DNA from: Methylomusa anaerophila
GTDB taxonomy: Bacteria; Bacillota; Negativicutes; Sporomusales; Sporomusaceae
Assembly: GCF_003966895.1 (NCBI RefSeq)
Contig: NZ_AP018449.1
Coordinates: 1,656,001 to 1,720,000, forward strand
Direction of reading: 5' to 3'
Length of the DNA: 64,000 nt
Shown piece after piece: positions 35,280 through 44,440 of the stretch; positions within the stretch are counted from its first letter, which is position 1, and each line of letters starts with the position of its first letter. The translations under genes were made by a program, and so were the position numbers. Under the pieces are notes generated by a model. It was given only the letters and a program-made list of their open reading frames with translations. It ran no database searches and was not told the DNA's origin.

Positions 35280-35408
35280 CTAGTGTTGACAAATTAGTAA
35301 TGAGGCGTTATGATTATATTACTAGTTTTATAAAAAAAAAACTAAAGGTTGCCATAGTTTGTACCTTTAAAGCGGGAGCTATTATATAAGCAATACAGAA
35401 GGTGAATA

Positions 35409-35624
35409 ATGATGAATAAAAGATCGCCAGAATATGTGAAAAGGGAAAACGAGTTATGTAAAAAAATTCAAGAGGTGTCAGAGAAATACGACCAGTTTAC
35501 AAAAGAGGGGAAAGACACTACCGCTATTCTTCGGCAGCTTGAAACAATTTTAGACGAGATGCAGCTTTTCAAAAAGTCATATGGTATATTCCACCAACCA
35601 GTAAACGTAGATGCTTTTGACTAG
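35409..35624 (+). CDS. Small helical protein, paralogue of the one at 57338
   Basis: 71 residues, predicted helical hairpin: ENELCKKIQEVSEKYDQF, a GKDT turn, then ILRQLETILDEMQ. Size and layout recall Spo0E-like phosphatases but the SQELD motif is absent. AGAAGGTG lies upstream of the ATG. Shares the LCxxIxExSxK pattern with the small protein at 57338. Confidence 0.6.
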   Translation: MMNKRSPEYVKRENELCKKIQEVSEKYDQFTKEGKDTTAILRQLETILDEMQLFKKSYGIFHQPVNVDAFD

Positions 35625-35639
35625 GATTAGCGACAATAG

Positions 35640-35968
35640 AGGACGTCAGGCTGTGCGAAAACGGTCAGATTTTATTAATAGTAACATTGACTTAATTTGC
35701 TGATTCACAAAAAAAGCGGCATAGTTCGAAAAAGTCTTTGAGAATTTCCGAATTGCCGCAATTAATTTTCCGTTCCTAAGAGATTGAGCACGCATTTTAG
35801 GTTATACACTAAAAGTGCATAACCGCCTCGCCCTTTACCTTTTATATTCGGCGCAACAAGAAATGTGTGCGGCGTCCCCCGTTGAATAGACAGTGTATAT
35901 TCCAAACTGCGCTTTATTGTTCCAAACGGGTGCACCACTATCATTTGCCGTTGTTTATAAAGTTCCAT
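35640..35968 (-). pseudogene. IS1182-type transposase, 3' remnant
   Basis: The minus strand encodes 68 residues beginning ELYKQRQMIVVHPFGTIKR and ending YNLKCVLNLLG, the C-terminus of an IS1182-family transposase. The rest of the gene is gone. A hairpin (GCGGCATAGTTCG with CGAATTGCCGC, 35717-35759) follows the stop. Confidence 0.7.
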
Positions 35969-35981
35969 ATAGAGGATAACA

Positions 35982-36032
35982 GGGGACGTTCCTTATTTGA
36001 CAACTTTGTTGTGACAAACGAGGAACGTCCCC
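35982..36032. repeat. REP-like palindrome
   Basis: A perfect 12-bp stem GGGGACGTTCCT / AGGAACGTCCCC with a loop that is itself partly palindromic (TTTGACAAC...GTTGTGACAAA). Similar in type to 40085-40142; such GGGAC palindromes often accompany RAYT transposases. Confidence 0.65.
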
Positions 36033-36576
36033 GCAGACGTTCATACTCTATTAATATGACGAAACGCGTAGACAATGTAAAAAAGGATCAATTGAAAAAA
36101 TTTTTTGGTGTGGATGAATAACGCAAATGGCATTTTACGTAACACATCTTGGCGACATGCTCGAAGCACTAGGAGAGGATAAGTGCAAGGAACTAGTACC
36201 TTGACCGAATTAAATTTTAGGATACAGATATTTCAATTTGTCGCGGGCCTGACCCGTAGTAAAATGCCAATCCACTGATTTTTTTTACAGCGTTACGCTG
36301 TGCCTCCCAAGCGGATAGTTGCTGCTGAAGAATTTCAATCGAAGGAATCCTTCGATCAAGACATTGCAGTGTCAGTGCGCTCAACTCAATTTCTGCGATA
36401 TTCAGCCAACTGCCGTGTTTCGGTGTATAGTGGATTTCAAGACGCTTTGACAGCTCCAGTGCCTTTGAAGGCGCAAAAGCTTCGTAAAGCGATGCAACGG
36501 TATGCGTATTCAAATTGTCCATGACCAGCCGGATCCGCTTGGCATGTGGGTAATGCACTTCTAACAGGTCTTGTAT

Positions 36577-38522
36577 CCCATATTTCGCAGTCTCGTGAGA
36601 AAATACAAAAATTTTTCTAGAAAATACAAAAAGAAAATGGTTTTCAAAGGCCGATGGCGAATCTATCCATATCAAGGAAATGGAGGGAACACCATGGGCT
36701 GGAAAGGAACATCAAGCCTGGAGCAACGGCAGCAACAGACGCCGTTTGCTCCGGTTGTCGCAAATCAGTACTTGAATCAATTAGGGTTCGTCGAGACCAT
36801 TAACCGATCCGTAGAATGGGATTCGAAACAATGTAAAGTTTCTCCCGGTCTTTTGGCCAAGAGTGTAGTATTATCAACATTTGCCGATACACGCACTCCC
36901 CTCTATCGCATCTGGAAAACATTCTACGGAACCGATATTGCGATGCTATTTGGCGAAGGTCTAGCGGCAGAAGACTTTTCCGACGATGCCATTGCTCGAA
37001 CTCTCGATAAAATCAGTGCCTTCGGTACGGAAACCTTGTTTAGCCGGATTAGTCTGGCGGGTCTTGCTGCCTATGATGTTCCTGTAGACAGACTTCATTG
37101 TGATACTACGTCGATCACTCTGGCTGGTGCTTACGAAGAATGTGAGGAGGAAGACTATCAAGGTTTATCTGTCTGCCATGGGTATAGTAAAGATCATCGT
37201 CCGGATCTTAAACAAGTCGTTTTGGGCAAAGTCGTCAATGAGCATGGAATTCCGCTGGTCAGTCTACCGCTTGATGGCAATACATCCGATACAGAATTCA
37301 ACCGCTTGGCTCTCAATATTCTAACGGAAACCTATGGAGAGCGGCTTGAGAAGATGGTCTACATTGCCGATTCCAAGCTTATTAATTTGCCAACCCTGAA
37401 GATTTTTACAGAGCGGCCTACCCCTGTCCAGTTCATTTCTCGCTGTCCAGATGCTTTCTATCGGAAACTGGCGGTTCGGGTAAAACGACTGGCATTTGAG
37501 TCTGATGGAAATTGGGTTTCTCAAGGTGCGATTGGAGAAGGCAAACAGTGCGCCCAGTACCAGACACAAGGATTTCGAGAATGGGTAGATGGATCGGTAT
37601 ACCGTCTAATCGTAGTCAAAACCAGTGCCGGTCGGGAGCGGGTAGACAAGATTCTAGCCAAAGACCGAAATTCCTTGGAGAAGGCCCTAGCCCTTCTGGC
37701 GGATCGACCGTTTGCTTGTGAAGCAGATGCCCGTAAAGCAGCCCAGTTATTCGACCAGGAACATAAGAATTCTTGTTATGAATGGGAGTGGAACCTGGAC
37801 TCTACCACGGTGGAAAAGAGATCACGTGGCAATCCGGGAAAAACACCTAAACCTCCAATCACAGAAACGACTTGGCGTGTGCAGGGCAAGATCTTCCGAG
37901 AGAAAACCGACAAATGCGATCTACTCCGTTATAAAGATGAGAGTTTTGTCTTGATTACCAACGTAGCCGAAGAAGCGATGTCTGACCGCGAAGTGTTGCG
38001 CCAATATAAGGAGCAGCACCGAGTTGAGGTACAGTTTAGGACGCTCAAGGAACCCGCGCTGGCGGCACAGATATTTCTCAAGAAACCAGGACGTATCGAT
38101 GCTTTGTTAATGTTATTGTCCGTGGCGCTGTTGATTCGAGGACTGATGCAATTTCGGGTTCGTCAGCAACTGGCAGGATATTCGCAGACTCCGAGAATCG
38201 GGATGAATCGGGCCAAGCTGACCCAGCCAACAGCCGAGATGTTGCTGATACTATTCAAGTCCTATGTGCTGATCCGGGAAGGGCCAGATTACAGGTGTGA
38301 GTGTCAAAGTAACGAAGATTTGAAAGCGTTTCCCATTTGGATGGATCTACTTGGCATTCAATTTGAATAGTGCCAGGAAAATTTCGTGATTGGCTCATCA
38401 AGCATGGGCTTATTCAAGTTGCCCTTGTTATAAAAAAAAGTCTGTGATGCACATTCCTTAGCTCTTCTGAATTACTCGACCATATTACTATTTATTGCTT
38501 ACATTAGGGTGCGAAAAATGAG
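36577..38522 (+). mobile_element. IS1634-family insertion sequence, 1,946 bp
   Basis: Flanked by a 6-bp direct repeat TTGTAT (36571-36576 and 38523-38528). Ends are imperfect inverted repeats: CCCATATTTCGCA at the left against CTCATTTTTCGCA (complement) at the right. Contains one transposase gene. It looks intact and is the youngest of the nested insertions. Confidence 0.88.
36694..38370 (+). CDS. IS1634-family transposase
   Basis: 558 residues, full length for the family. ATG 36694 lies after GGAGGG; the frame is open upstream through the IS end but without a ribosome site. DDE residues are plausible at HCDTTSITLAG (first Asp), YIADSKLINL (second Asp) and YKEQHRVEVQFRTLKEP (Glu). Apparently intact. 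Confidence 0.9.
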   Translation: MGWKGTSSLEQRQQQTPFAPVVANQYLNQLGFVETINRSVEWDSKQCKVSPGLLAKSVVLSTFADTRTPLYRIWKTFYGTDIAMLFGEGLAAEDFSDDAIARTLDKISAFGTETLFSRISLAGLAAYDVPVDRLHCDTTSITLAGAYEECEEEDYQGLSVCHGYSKDHRPDLKQVVLGKVVNEHGIPLVSLPLDGNTSDTEFNRLALNILTETYGERLEKMVYIADSKLINLPTLKIFTERPTPVQFISRCPDAFYRKLAVRVKRLAFESDGNWVSQGAIGEGKQCAQYQTQGFREWVDGSVYRLIVVKTSAGRERVDKILAKDRNSLEKALALLADRPFACEADARKAAQLFDQEHKNSCYEWEWNLDSTTVEKRSRGNPGKTPKPPITETTWRVQGKIFREKTDKCDLLRYKDESFVLITNVAEEAMSDREVLRQYKEQHRVEVQFRTLKEPALAAQIFLKKPGRIDALLMLLSVALLIRGLMQFRVRQQLAGYSQTPRIGMNRAKLTQPTAEMLLILFKSYVLIREGPDYRCECQSNEDLKAFPIWMDLLGIQFE

Positions 38523-39872
38523 TTGTATTTGCAATGCCCAATCTACCTTTGTCCGGCGTTCAGAAGCAAAAACATGTCGCCATCCAGCCAATGGCTCGGT
38601 AAAAAGGAAAATGCTGCATGTCCCTCTTCGGACATATTCATGATCTTCCTTTCGAATCTGGCCTGGCTTCATGGGGATTGGCTTTAGCTGGTGATCCAGT
38701 AGTTGACAGGGTTGTTCGTCCATACAAATCAGCGGCATTGCCTGGTCATACGGCAACGCATATACCTCGAGGATATCTTCCATCCGAGCAACAAATTCTC
38801 CACTGTACTTTTTGGGGATACACCATTGCTTTTTCAAGTGAGGCTTAAGTTGTGTTTTTTTAAAGTAGTGCGGATGGCTTCACGGCCAACCGCCTCTATG
38901 ATCTCCAGTTCCACTGCTTTTCTCGCGAGAAGTCGGATGGTCCATCGTGAAAACCCTTTTGGGGGCTCACTACAAGCTAACGCGATGATCCTCGCCTCAA
39001 TTTCTCCGGTTATAATCGGTTTGCGTGGGAGTTGCGCTGGCTTTTGGGATCGCAAGGTATATTCGATTCCTTGGTTACTGTAGTCCTTGATGGTTTGGTA
39101 GGCTGTAACATCGGACACCCCACAGCGCTGGGCGATTTCTTCTTGGGTTGGTGGTTTGCCCACAGTTTCGTCGGCCAGTAACAGGATGGTGCAACGTTTT
39201 TTTACGCTCTTGCATGTTTTGTCTTGATTCATGACTTGATACACATACTCTTTTTCTCTGTCATTGAGCTTTACATGGTATTTTTTGTTCATTTCTATAC
39301 CCCTCATCCATCTCTTTTGGGTATAGATTAACTCTAATTTTCATCTCGGTCAAGGTACTAGTCGCCAATTTTTCTTGCCCTATGGATTCTGACATAGAAT
39401 ATTTTTTACATGAAAAGGCTATTCTTTTCCATAAATTAGGGATATCTAGGACATATCTTGTATATACATCGTATAAGGATAAGAAAGAATTGGTTGGATA
39501 CTTCGCAATTGCACCTAAAGTTTTGAGAATCAAAAATAACGTATCTATTTCGTTGCGAAAAAAATTAGTCGGAACAAAAAGCAATGGTATAAATGAAATA
39601 CCTGTTTTTTTAATAGGACAGTTATCCAAAAACTATAGAGATGGATTAGACAAGCTTATAAGTGGGGATGAATTGCTCTACCTTACTATGAAAAAATAAT
39701 TGAAGCTCAACACATAACCGGAGGTAGGATAGTACTAGTTGAGTGTGCCGAACATATAAAGTTAATGGATTTTTACTCGCGGCATGGATTCAGGTTTTAT
39801 GAAAAAGATGAAAGCGATGGACTATTACGCTTTATACGTGAAATTAACGGTATAAACCTTACATAGAATCTT

Positions 39873-39906
39873 AAGCTACTTTGCCTCGGGTGAAGTAGCT
39901 TTTAAT
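39873..39906 (+). terminator. Terminator after the GNAT pseudogene
   Basis: AGCTACTT pairs with AAGTAGCT across an 11-nt loop, then TTTTAATTTT. Confidence 0.7.
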
Positions 39907-40084
39907 TTTATTTAGGTGGCGCGATGTTAGTGTAATCCCGGAGCAACGAAAACAAATGAACTGAAACACCAACCATTGCAGTTTCCTAGTTTGCCATGTA
40001 AAAAAAGACTATACGGATTGTATTACCCATAAGTATTTCATTAAGAGGACAAAAAAACTTGTCCCTTAACTCTTAGGCGACCAG

Positions 40085-40142
40085 AGGGACGGTGGTACTG
40101 TCTTGATAAAGGAAATATTAAAGAAGACGGTACACCGTCCCT
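40085..40142. repeat. REP-like palindrome
   Basis: AGGGACGGTGGTACTGTCTT and AAGACGGTACACCGTCCCT form an imperfect 19-bp stem. It sits immediately upstream of the PIN-domain gene. The rest of 39907-40155 holds nothing else I recognise. Confidence 0.65.
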
Positions 40143-40179
40143 ACATCTACCCCCTGTGTCTACTCTAAAATATAGATGC

Positions 40180-41835
40180 ATGGAGAAAATTAGGGCGATA
40201 TACTATTTTCCCCAATATTTTCAATACGGGAAGGAAGTGTTTGATTGTTCGTCAAATACCGAATATATAGAATTATCATATAAAGACAAAAGCCGTGATT
40301 TTATTCTTAAGGGGAGGGCAGATGTGAATATAGTTTTGGATACTAACATTTTTATATATCGTGAAGATAATGCAATTCCATCAAACAAGCTTACAGAATT
40401 ACTTCGAGTATGTGCCGAGTTAAATATTAAGACTATTATTCATCCGTCTTCTATTGAGGATTTGCGGCGGGACAAAAATGAAGAAAGAAAGAAGATCATG
40501 TTATCTAAACTGTCAGCATACCCCATTCTATCGGATCCGCCATTAGCGGATAATGATCAGGAGTTTATTGATACTGTTGGGGTAGCGAACAGTCATGATA
40601 CTATTGATAATAATATTTTATATAGTGTTTACCGGAATGCAGTAGATTTTTTAATTACTGAAGATAAAGGTATATATCGTAAGGCGCGGAAGATTGGCCT
40701 TGAGGATCGAGTTTTCGACATTGAAGAGGCAATAAAATATCTAAAAAAGTATTTTCTTAATGAGAACGTTTACCAACCTCTAGCTATAAAAGTAGTACAT
40801 CTTTATCATCTTGATCTCAACGATAAGATTTTTAATAGTCTTAAGCAAGATTATCCGGGTTTTGAGCTTTGGTGGAGGAAAAAGAGTAGAGAAGGAACTA
40901 AAGCAAGAGTAAATATCCTTGAGGATGGATCATTAGGAGCAATTCTGATTTGGAAAGTAGAACGGGAAGCTATTGCGTCTCAACCGCCTTTACCAATAAA
41001 GAAGAGGTTAAAAATATCAACTTTCAAAGTTACTAATTCGGGTTTCAAAATTGGTGAACTATTTTTGAAAATGTCTGTTGAGTACGCTATGAAAAACGAA
41101 ATTGGAGAAGTATACCTTACCCATTTCACCGTTTCTAATGACGAATTGGTAAGACTAATTGAAGATTTTGGATTTTACCGAGTTGCAAAGTTAGGAGAAG
41201 AGGATGTCTATTTAAAAAATATTATAGTTACCGAATTTAGCTGTTACACAGAATTATCCCCGGTTGAAATATCCAGAAAGTATTATCCTTCCTTCTATGA
41301 TGGTGAGGATGTAAAGAAATTCATAGTTCCCATTCTTCCCAAATACCATCAAAAGTTATTTGTTGAAATAGCTAAACAGGATAGCCTTTTTGGGGCAGAT
41401 GAGTTTTGCGTGGAAGGGAACACTATAAAAAAAGCATATTTGTGCCACTCTCAGAGCAAGAAGATGGAAGCAGGAGATATTTTGCTGTTCTATGAATCAA
41501 GAACGGCAAAAGGTATAAGAGCAATTGGTATTATTGAAAATGTGTATTATCGGGTGCAAGACATACAGGAGATCATACGCCTTGTCGGGAAAAGAAGTGT
41601 TTATAAGGTTAAAGATATTGAGCGAATTGCCCTGAAGCCAACTACAGTAATCATTTTTCGATGGCATTTCTATCTGCCAAACTTTATAAGCTACCTTTAC
41701 CTAGTCAGAAATAGAATTTTATCAGGACCGCCTCAGTCAATTTTAGAAATTAGTCATGAAAAATACGAGCTAATCAAACGGGGAGGAGGATTGGATGAGC
41801 GTTTTACTGTCAATCAGGCCTCAGTATGTAGATGA
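40180..41835 (+). CDS. PIN-domain ribonuclease-like protein fused to GNAT-like and PUA/EVE-like domains
   Basis: About 551 residues (GTG 40156 is an alternative start; neither has a clear ribosome site). PIN domain about residues 48-190: VNIVLDTNIFIY (Asp54), SSIEDLRRDK, HDTIDNNILY and DFLITEDKGIYRKA keep the acidic nuclease residues. A GNAT-like middle (about 215-345: SLGAILIWK, LKISTFKV, KIGELFLKMSVEYAMKN, LIEDFGFYRVA). A C-terminal part (about 410-540) with KKMEAGDILLFYESR and IRAIGIIENVYYRV resembles PUA/EVE folds that bind modified nucleotides. It overlaps the ASCH gene by 41 bp, so the two proteins are almost certainly made together. Confidence 0.72.
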   Translation: MEKIRAIYYFPQYFQYGKEVFDCSSNTEYIELSYKDKSRDFILKGRADVNIVLDTNIFIYREDNAIPSNKLTELLRVCAELNIKTIIHPSSIEDLRRDKNEERKKIMLSKLSAYPILSDPPLADNDQEFIDTVGVANSHDTIDNNILYSVYRNAVDFLITEDKGIYRKARKIGLEDRVFDIEEAIKYLKKYFLNENVYQPLAIKVVHLYHLDLNDKIFNSLKQDYPGFELWWRKKSREGTKARVNILEDGSLGAILIWKVEREAIASQPPLPIKKRLKISTFKVTNSGFKIGELFLKMSVEYAMKNEIGEVYLTHFTVSNDELVRLIEDFGFYRVAKLGEEDVYLKNIIVTEFSCYTELSPVEISRKYYPSFYDGEDVKKFIVPILPKYHQKLFVEIAKQDSLFGADEFCVEGNTIKKAYLCHSQSKKMEAGDILLFYESRTAKGIRAIGIIENVYYRVQDIQEIIRLVGKRSVYKVKDIERIALKPTTVIIFRWHFYLPNFISYLYLVRNRILSGPPQSILEISHEKYELIKRGGGLDERFTVNQASVCR

Positions 41836-42190
41836 GATTCTAAATGGAAATAAAAAGTATGAATTTAGAAAGTCTCAGTTTAAGAATACCGATGTAGAGC
41901 GGGTTTACATGTATTCAACAGCACCAATAAAAAAAATTGTGGGTTTCTTTAGGATAAAAAGCATCACCGTAGATGCCCCCGAGCGGTTGTGGGTAAAATT
42001 CAGTGACAAGGCTGGGATAAATAAAGACAGTTTTTTTAAATATTTTGGCGACAGACCAGAGGGAATAGCAATAGAAATAGGCGATGTAACTGTGTATGAT
42101 TATCCAGTTGAACCCCAAGACTATTTTCCAAATTTTGTCCCTCCACAATCGTTTTGCTATATTAATGATTCTTGCTTAAAGCACGAATAA
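41795..42190 (+). CDS. ASCH-domain (PUA-like) protein
   Basis: 131 residues. Starts MSVLLSIRPQYVDEILNG and has KKYEFRKSQF, VYMYSTAPIKKIVGFF: the ASCH core, a fold that binds or deacylates modified RNA bases. ATG 41795 has GGGGAGGAGG upstream and lies inside the PIN gene. Likely partner, antidote or second enzyme for the PIN-GNAT protein. Confidence 0.8.
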   Translation: MSVLLSIRPQYVDEILNGNKKYEFRKSQFKNTDVERVYMYSTAPIKKIVGFFRIKSITVDAPERLWVKFSDKAGINKDSFFKYFGDRPEGIAIEIGDVTVYDYPVEPQDYFPNFVPPQSFCYINDSCLKHE

Positions 42191-42506
42191 TAAGGTGTGT
42201 CGGTGCTTCCTTTATAGTTTGAGATAGATCTTTTGGTAGAAGATTAATGTTCGTAAACCCGAAATTTTAAACTCAGCAATGCGGTTGTTAAAGAATTAAA
42301 CGAGATTGTAAGTCTTATTCTACGAACCCAGCGTGGACATCCTTAAGGTGAACTTTTGTGATGATAGCTTCATTTTGGTGATTTGGGACGACCGAGTAGA
42401 CAGCTACCCACACGGAAGGCATAATTTGCATTTTGTACTAGATATACGAACTGACACAACAGTTTTGCATCAAGACTTAAAGACTGTATACGAAAAATGT
42501 CTGCCC

Positions 42507-42728
42507 TAAGCAGACAGGCTGTTCCCCAGTCGAAAGGGAGACAAGCCAATAACAAGAGTGCAGGCTATCGAATACTTACTGAGGCTGCTAAAAAAGGTGG
42601 GAATCAAAAAGGCGATAGGGATGTATATGCTACGGAAAACGTTTGGTTATTGGCATATCAGAAAAGATGTAAGTGATGCTTTTGTACTTTCCTCACAAAC
42701 AAAGGAAAGTGTAGTTTTCGGAAAATAG
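42507..42728 (+). pseudogene. Tyrosine-recombinase (integrase) C-terminal remnant
   Basis: After an in-frame TAA at 42507, the frame reads LFPSRKGDKPITRVQAIEYL, KKVGIKKAIGMYMLRKTFGY and WHIRKDVSD, ending at TAG 42728. This matches the box II region of phage/island integrases (normally HTLRKTFGYH): the catalytic Arg is kept, the preceding His is Met, and the box ending in the Tyr nucleophile is missing. It explains how the island entered tRNA-Arg. The flanking 42191-42929 holds only this remnant and another short coding-like tail (42730-42826, KSWVDKFKERYLIG). Confidence 0.72.
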
Positions 42729-42929
42729 AATTAGGGCATTTGTGAAAGTTATTGAACAGAATAATAATAAACTGGAATTAAAAAGTTGGGTTGATAAATT
42801 TAAAGAACGGTATTTGATTGGCTGATTTGGGTGAATAGGTAACGCATTGCAAATGACGGCAAAAATCGAAAACTCCAGAGAATTATTTTATTTGGGATTT
42901 CAAGAAGCTTGAGTAGCAGGGGGAATCAT

Positions 42930-43868
42930 ATGAAAAATGAAATCGTTAAGCTTATTGTCAGTGCGGCTAGAATTGAGAAGAATACTTTGAAGTTAGCGTC
43001 CTATTTTCATAATGTAACAGACAATATAACTGTAACAGGTATTCAGGATGTTTATATTGAGGTTCACGATGCAAATGGCGAATTTGTAGCAGCTACCCAT
43101 TTTGCGGATGACAGACTTTCTCATTTGGAAATTAGACCCAAAATGCATGTCGATTGGCTCTTTAAAATGGATGGTTCGAATTTAAATGTCGACTTAAGAC
43201 AATTTACCTGGCGAACAAGACTATCTTATTCATATCGAGAACTCGAAGCTACGCACTATAAAGCTAGAACTACCACAGAAAGTGTTTTTACAACTAATAA
43301 GAGCTTTGTTGAGCAAAATTATCCTAATGTCACAGTCTTTCTTCAGGAGGACTACCTGATTAAGTTTTGGCTAGATCGCGACTGGGAAGTTGATGAGTTA
43401 GCTAATTTTTTAGAAGCAATAAACAGCATCTACATGACATTCTATATTGTAGATGAGCTAGAGGTTCGTTATAATGAAATAAATGAAATGCCACACTGGA
43501 TGAAATTTAGACTCGTTTCCGATTTAGTATCTGACCGTTGGTTCATTCCAAAAGAAGACCGATTGTTGCTCAAATGGGTAAAAATGTCGTCCCCCGGTGA
43601 TATAGGCTTTGAAGGGTTAGCTAAAATTTCTCAAGAAGTACGGGAGTGGGTTAAGGACCTATCTTATAGGAATGACCAAGATGAACGGATGAGAGAATTA
43701 CTAATCGTTGAAAAAAGATTAGAAATTATTGGAAAAGCAGCTAAACTGGGACTCGGAGGGGGGGACATTCTTAATTTATTGGATCAGAAAATAGACGTGA
43801 AGGAAGATGTTGTTAGAAAACTTATAACCGAAGGAAAGATAGGATTGATAATTGATAAGAAATTATAA
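42930..43868 (+). CDS. Accessory protein of unknown function
   Basis: 312 residues from ATG 42930 (AGGGGGAA upstream). Soluble, no membrane segment. The N-terminal half is beta-rich with a WTWR-like core (RQFTWRTRLSYSYRE). A middle segment FLEAINSIYMTFYIVDELEV, then SSPGDIGFEGLAKISQEV, and a charged C-terminal helix (ERMRELLIVEKRLEII) ending in a small leucine-rich domain. The SPGxIxFEGL segment recalls uncharacterised proteins in accessory or defence loci, which I cannot name. Strong AT bias like its neighbours. Confidence 0.6.
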   Translation: MKNEIVKLIVSAARIEKNTLKLASYFHNVTDNITVTGIQDVYIEVHDANGEFVAATHFADDRLSHLEIRPKMHVDWLFKMDGSNLNVDLRQFTWRTRLSYSYRELEATHYKARTTTESVFTTNKSFVEQNYPNVTVFLQEDYLIKFWLDRDWEVDELANFLEAINSIYMTFYIVDELEVRYNEINEMPHWMKFRLVSDLVSDRWFIPKEDRLLLKWVKMSSPGDIGFEGLAKISQEVREWVKDLSYRNDQDERMRELLIVEKRLEIIGKAAKLGLGGGDILNLLDQKIDVKEDVVRKLITEGKIGLIIDKKL

Positions 43869-43934
43869 TAGTGACACATTGGTGACAATCTAAAAAAGTG
43901 CCTCAAAAAATTCTTAACGGAGAAACAATAAGGA

Positions 43935-44063
43935 TTGTCTAAACCAAGTAATGTCAAGGTTTTTATCAACACAACGAATTTTCTACCAATACTATCTGCA
44001 GTCTTCAAAACAGTTATTGTGGCCCTAATCTGTTACGGAATTGCATATCTTAATTGGGGATAG
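43935..44063 (+). CDS. Possible 42-residue membrane protein
   Basis: TTG 43935 opens a frame MSKPSNVKVFINTTNF followed by a hydrophobic helix (LPILSAVFKTVIVALICYG), stop at 44063. GGAGAA lies 10-12 bases upstream. It starts 66 bp after the unknown accessory gene and may be its partner. Could be chance. Confidence 0.35.
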   Translation: MSKPSNVKVFINTTNFLPILSAVFKTVIVALICYGIAYLNWG

Positions 44064-44269
44064 TTTTCTCTACCCACTGTAAGGGATAAAACCAGATTAT
44101 TGTGAAGTGATATCCGGTAAACCCAATAAAGTCAATCAATTTTACCGCCCCATATTTCGATTTGATCGCCAAATTTGATTATTTAAATAATTGTTAGTAC
44201 TTTATACTTACTCTAAAGATGAGGAATTAAGCGTAATTTGGGCTTAATACTGAGCAACAAAAAAACTCC

Positions 44270-44440
44270 CTACACTTTGTGGCAGAGAGTCAATCTCTAA
44301 TTGAATAAATCCGAATGGGCACCAGTGCGTTCAAAAATAATAGTGTCTACCATAGGTTTATAAATCAATAGTCAATCTGGTTCGATGTGACATTTCCTGC
44401 GGTTTTTATATGTCCGATTAACGCATGGTCTCTGTGGCAT
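44270..44440 (-). pseudogene. YafQ-type toxin (mRNA interferase) remnant
   Basis: The minus strand reads KNRRKCHIEPD, an in-frame TGA where toxins have Trp, LLIYKPMVDTIIFERTGAHS, then DLFN and stop at 44297. This is the C-terminus of YafQ/RelE-family toxins (HIEPDWLLIY...ERTGSHSDLF). A hairpin with T run follows (about 44262-44290). The antitoxin and toxin start are missing. Confidence 0.7.

Larger units (their letters stand above)
36217..39307 (-). pseudogene. IS630-family transposase, interrupted
   Basis: Minus-strand parts: 39307-38834 (N-terminal HTH, PPTQEEIAQRCGVSDVTAY), then 38837-38523 ([24 protein letters not shown] with the first catalytic Asp), then after the insertion 36576-36217 (IRLVMDNLNTHT with the second Asp, HYTPKHGSWLNIAEIE with the final Glu). 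The first two frames are joined by a -1 shift at an A7 run (T7 at 38855-38861), the usual programmed frameshift of such elements. The inserted IS breaks the code between ALQIQ and DLLEV. Confidence 0.88.
36196..39358 (-). mobile_element. IS630-family element (about 1.2 kb) interrupted by an IS1634 element
   Basis: Terminal inverted repeats GTACCTTGACCGA at both ends (left 36196, right ending 39358) flanked by TA, the IS630 target duplication. Subtracting the inserted element and its 6-bp duplication leaves about 1,211 bp. The target is the GNAT gene on the other strand. Confidence 0.88.
36127..39866 (+). pseudogene. GNAT acetyltransferase gene split by nested insertion sequences and frameshifted
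   Basis: Removing 36196-39360 (the IS630-type element plus one TA copy) restores a continuous frame: MAFYVTHLGDMLEALGEDK from 36127, then from 39361 ANFSCPMDSDIEYFLHEKAI, RTYLVYTSYKD, LVGYFAIAPKVLRI and FLIGQLSKNY. A -1 shift around 39684 leads into EAQHITGGRIVLVECAEH and FYSRHGFRFYEK, ending at TAG 39866. This is a full-length GNAT of the kind often found in accessory or toxin-like loci. It is broken twice. A short frame ending at 36121 (TKRVDNVKKDQLKKFFG) just upstream may be the tail of a partner gene. Confidence 0.8.

Noticed and set aside
36571..36693. Extending the IS1634 transposase upstream to 36571
   Set aside because: This part covers the target duplication and terminal repeat of the element; the proper ATG with GGAGGG is at 36694.
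42370..42555. Small minus-strand frame within the integrase-remnant region
   Set aside because: It is antisense to the better-supported recombinase frame and has no start signal.
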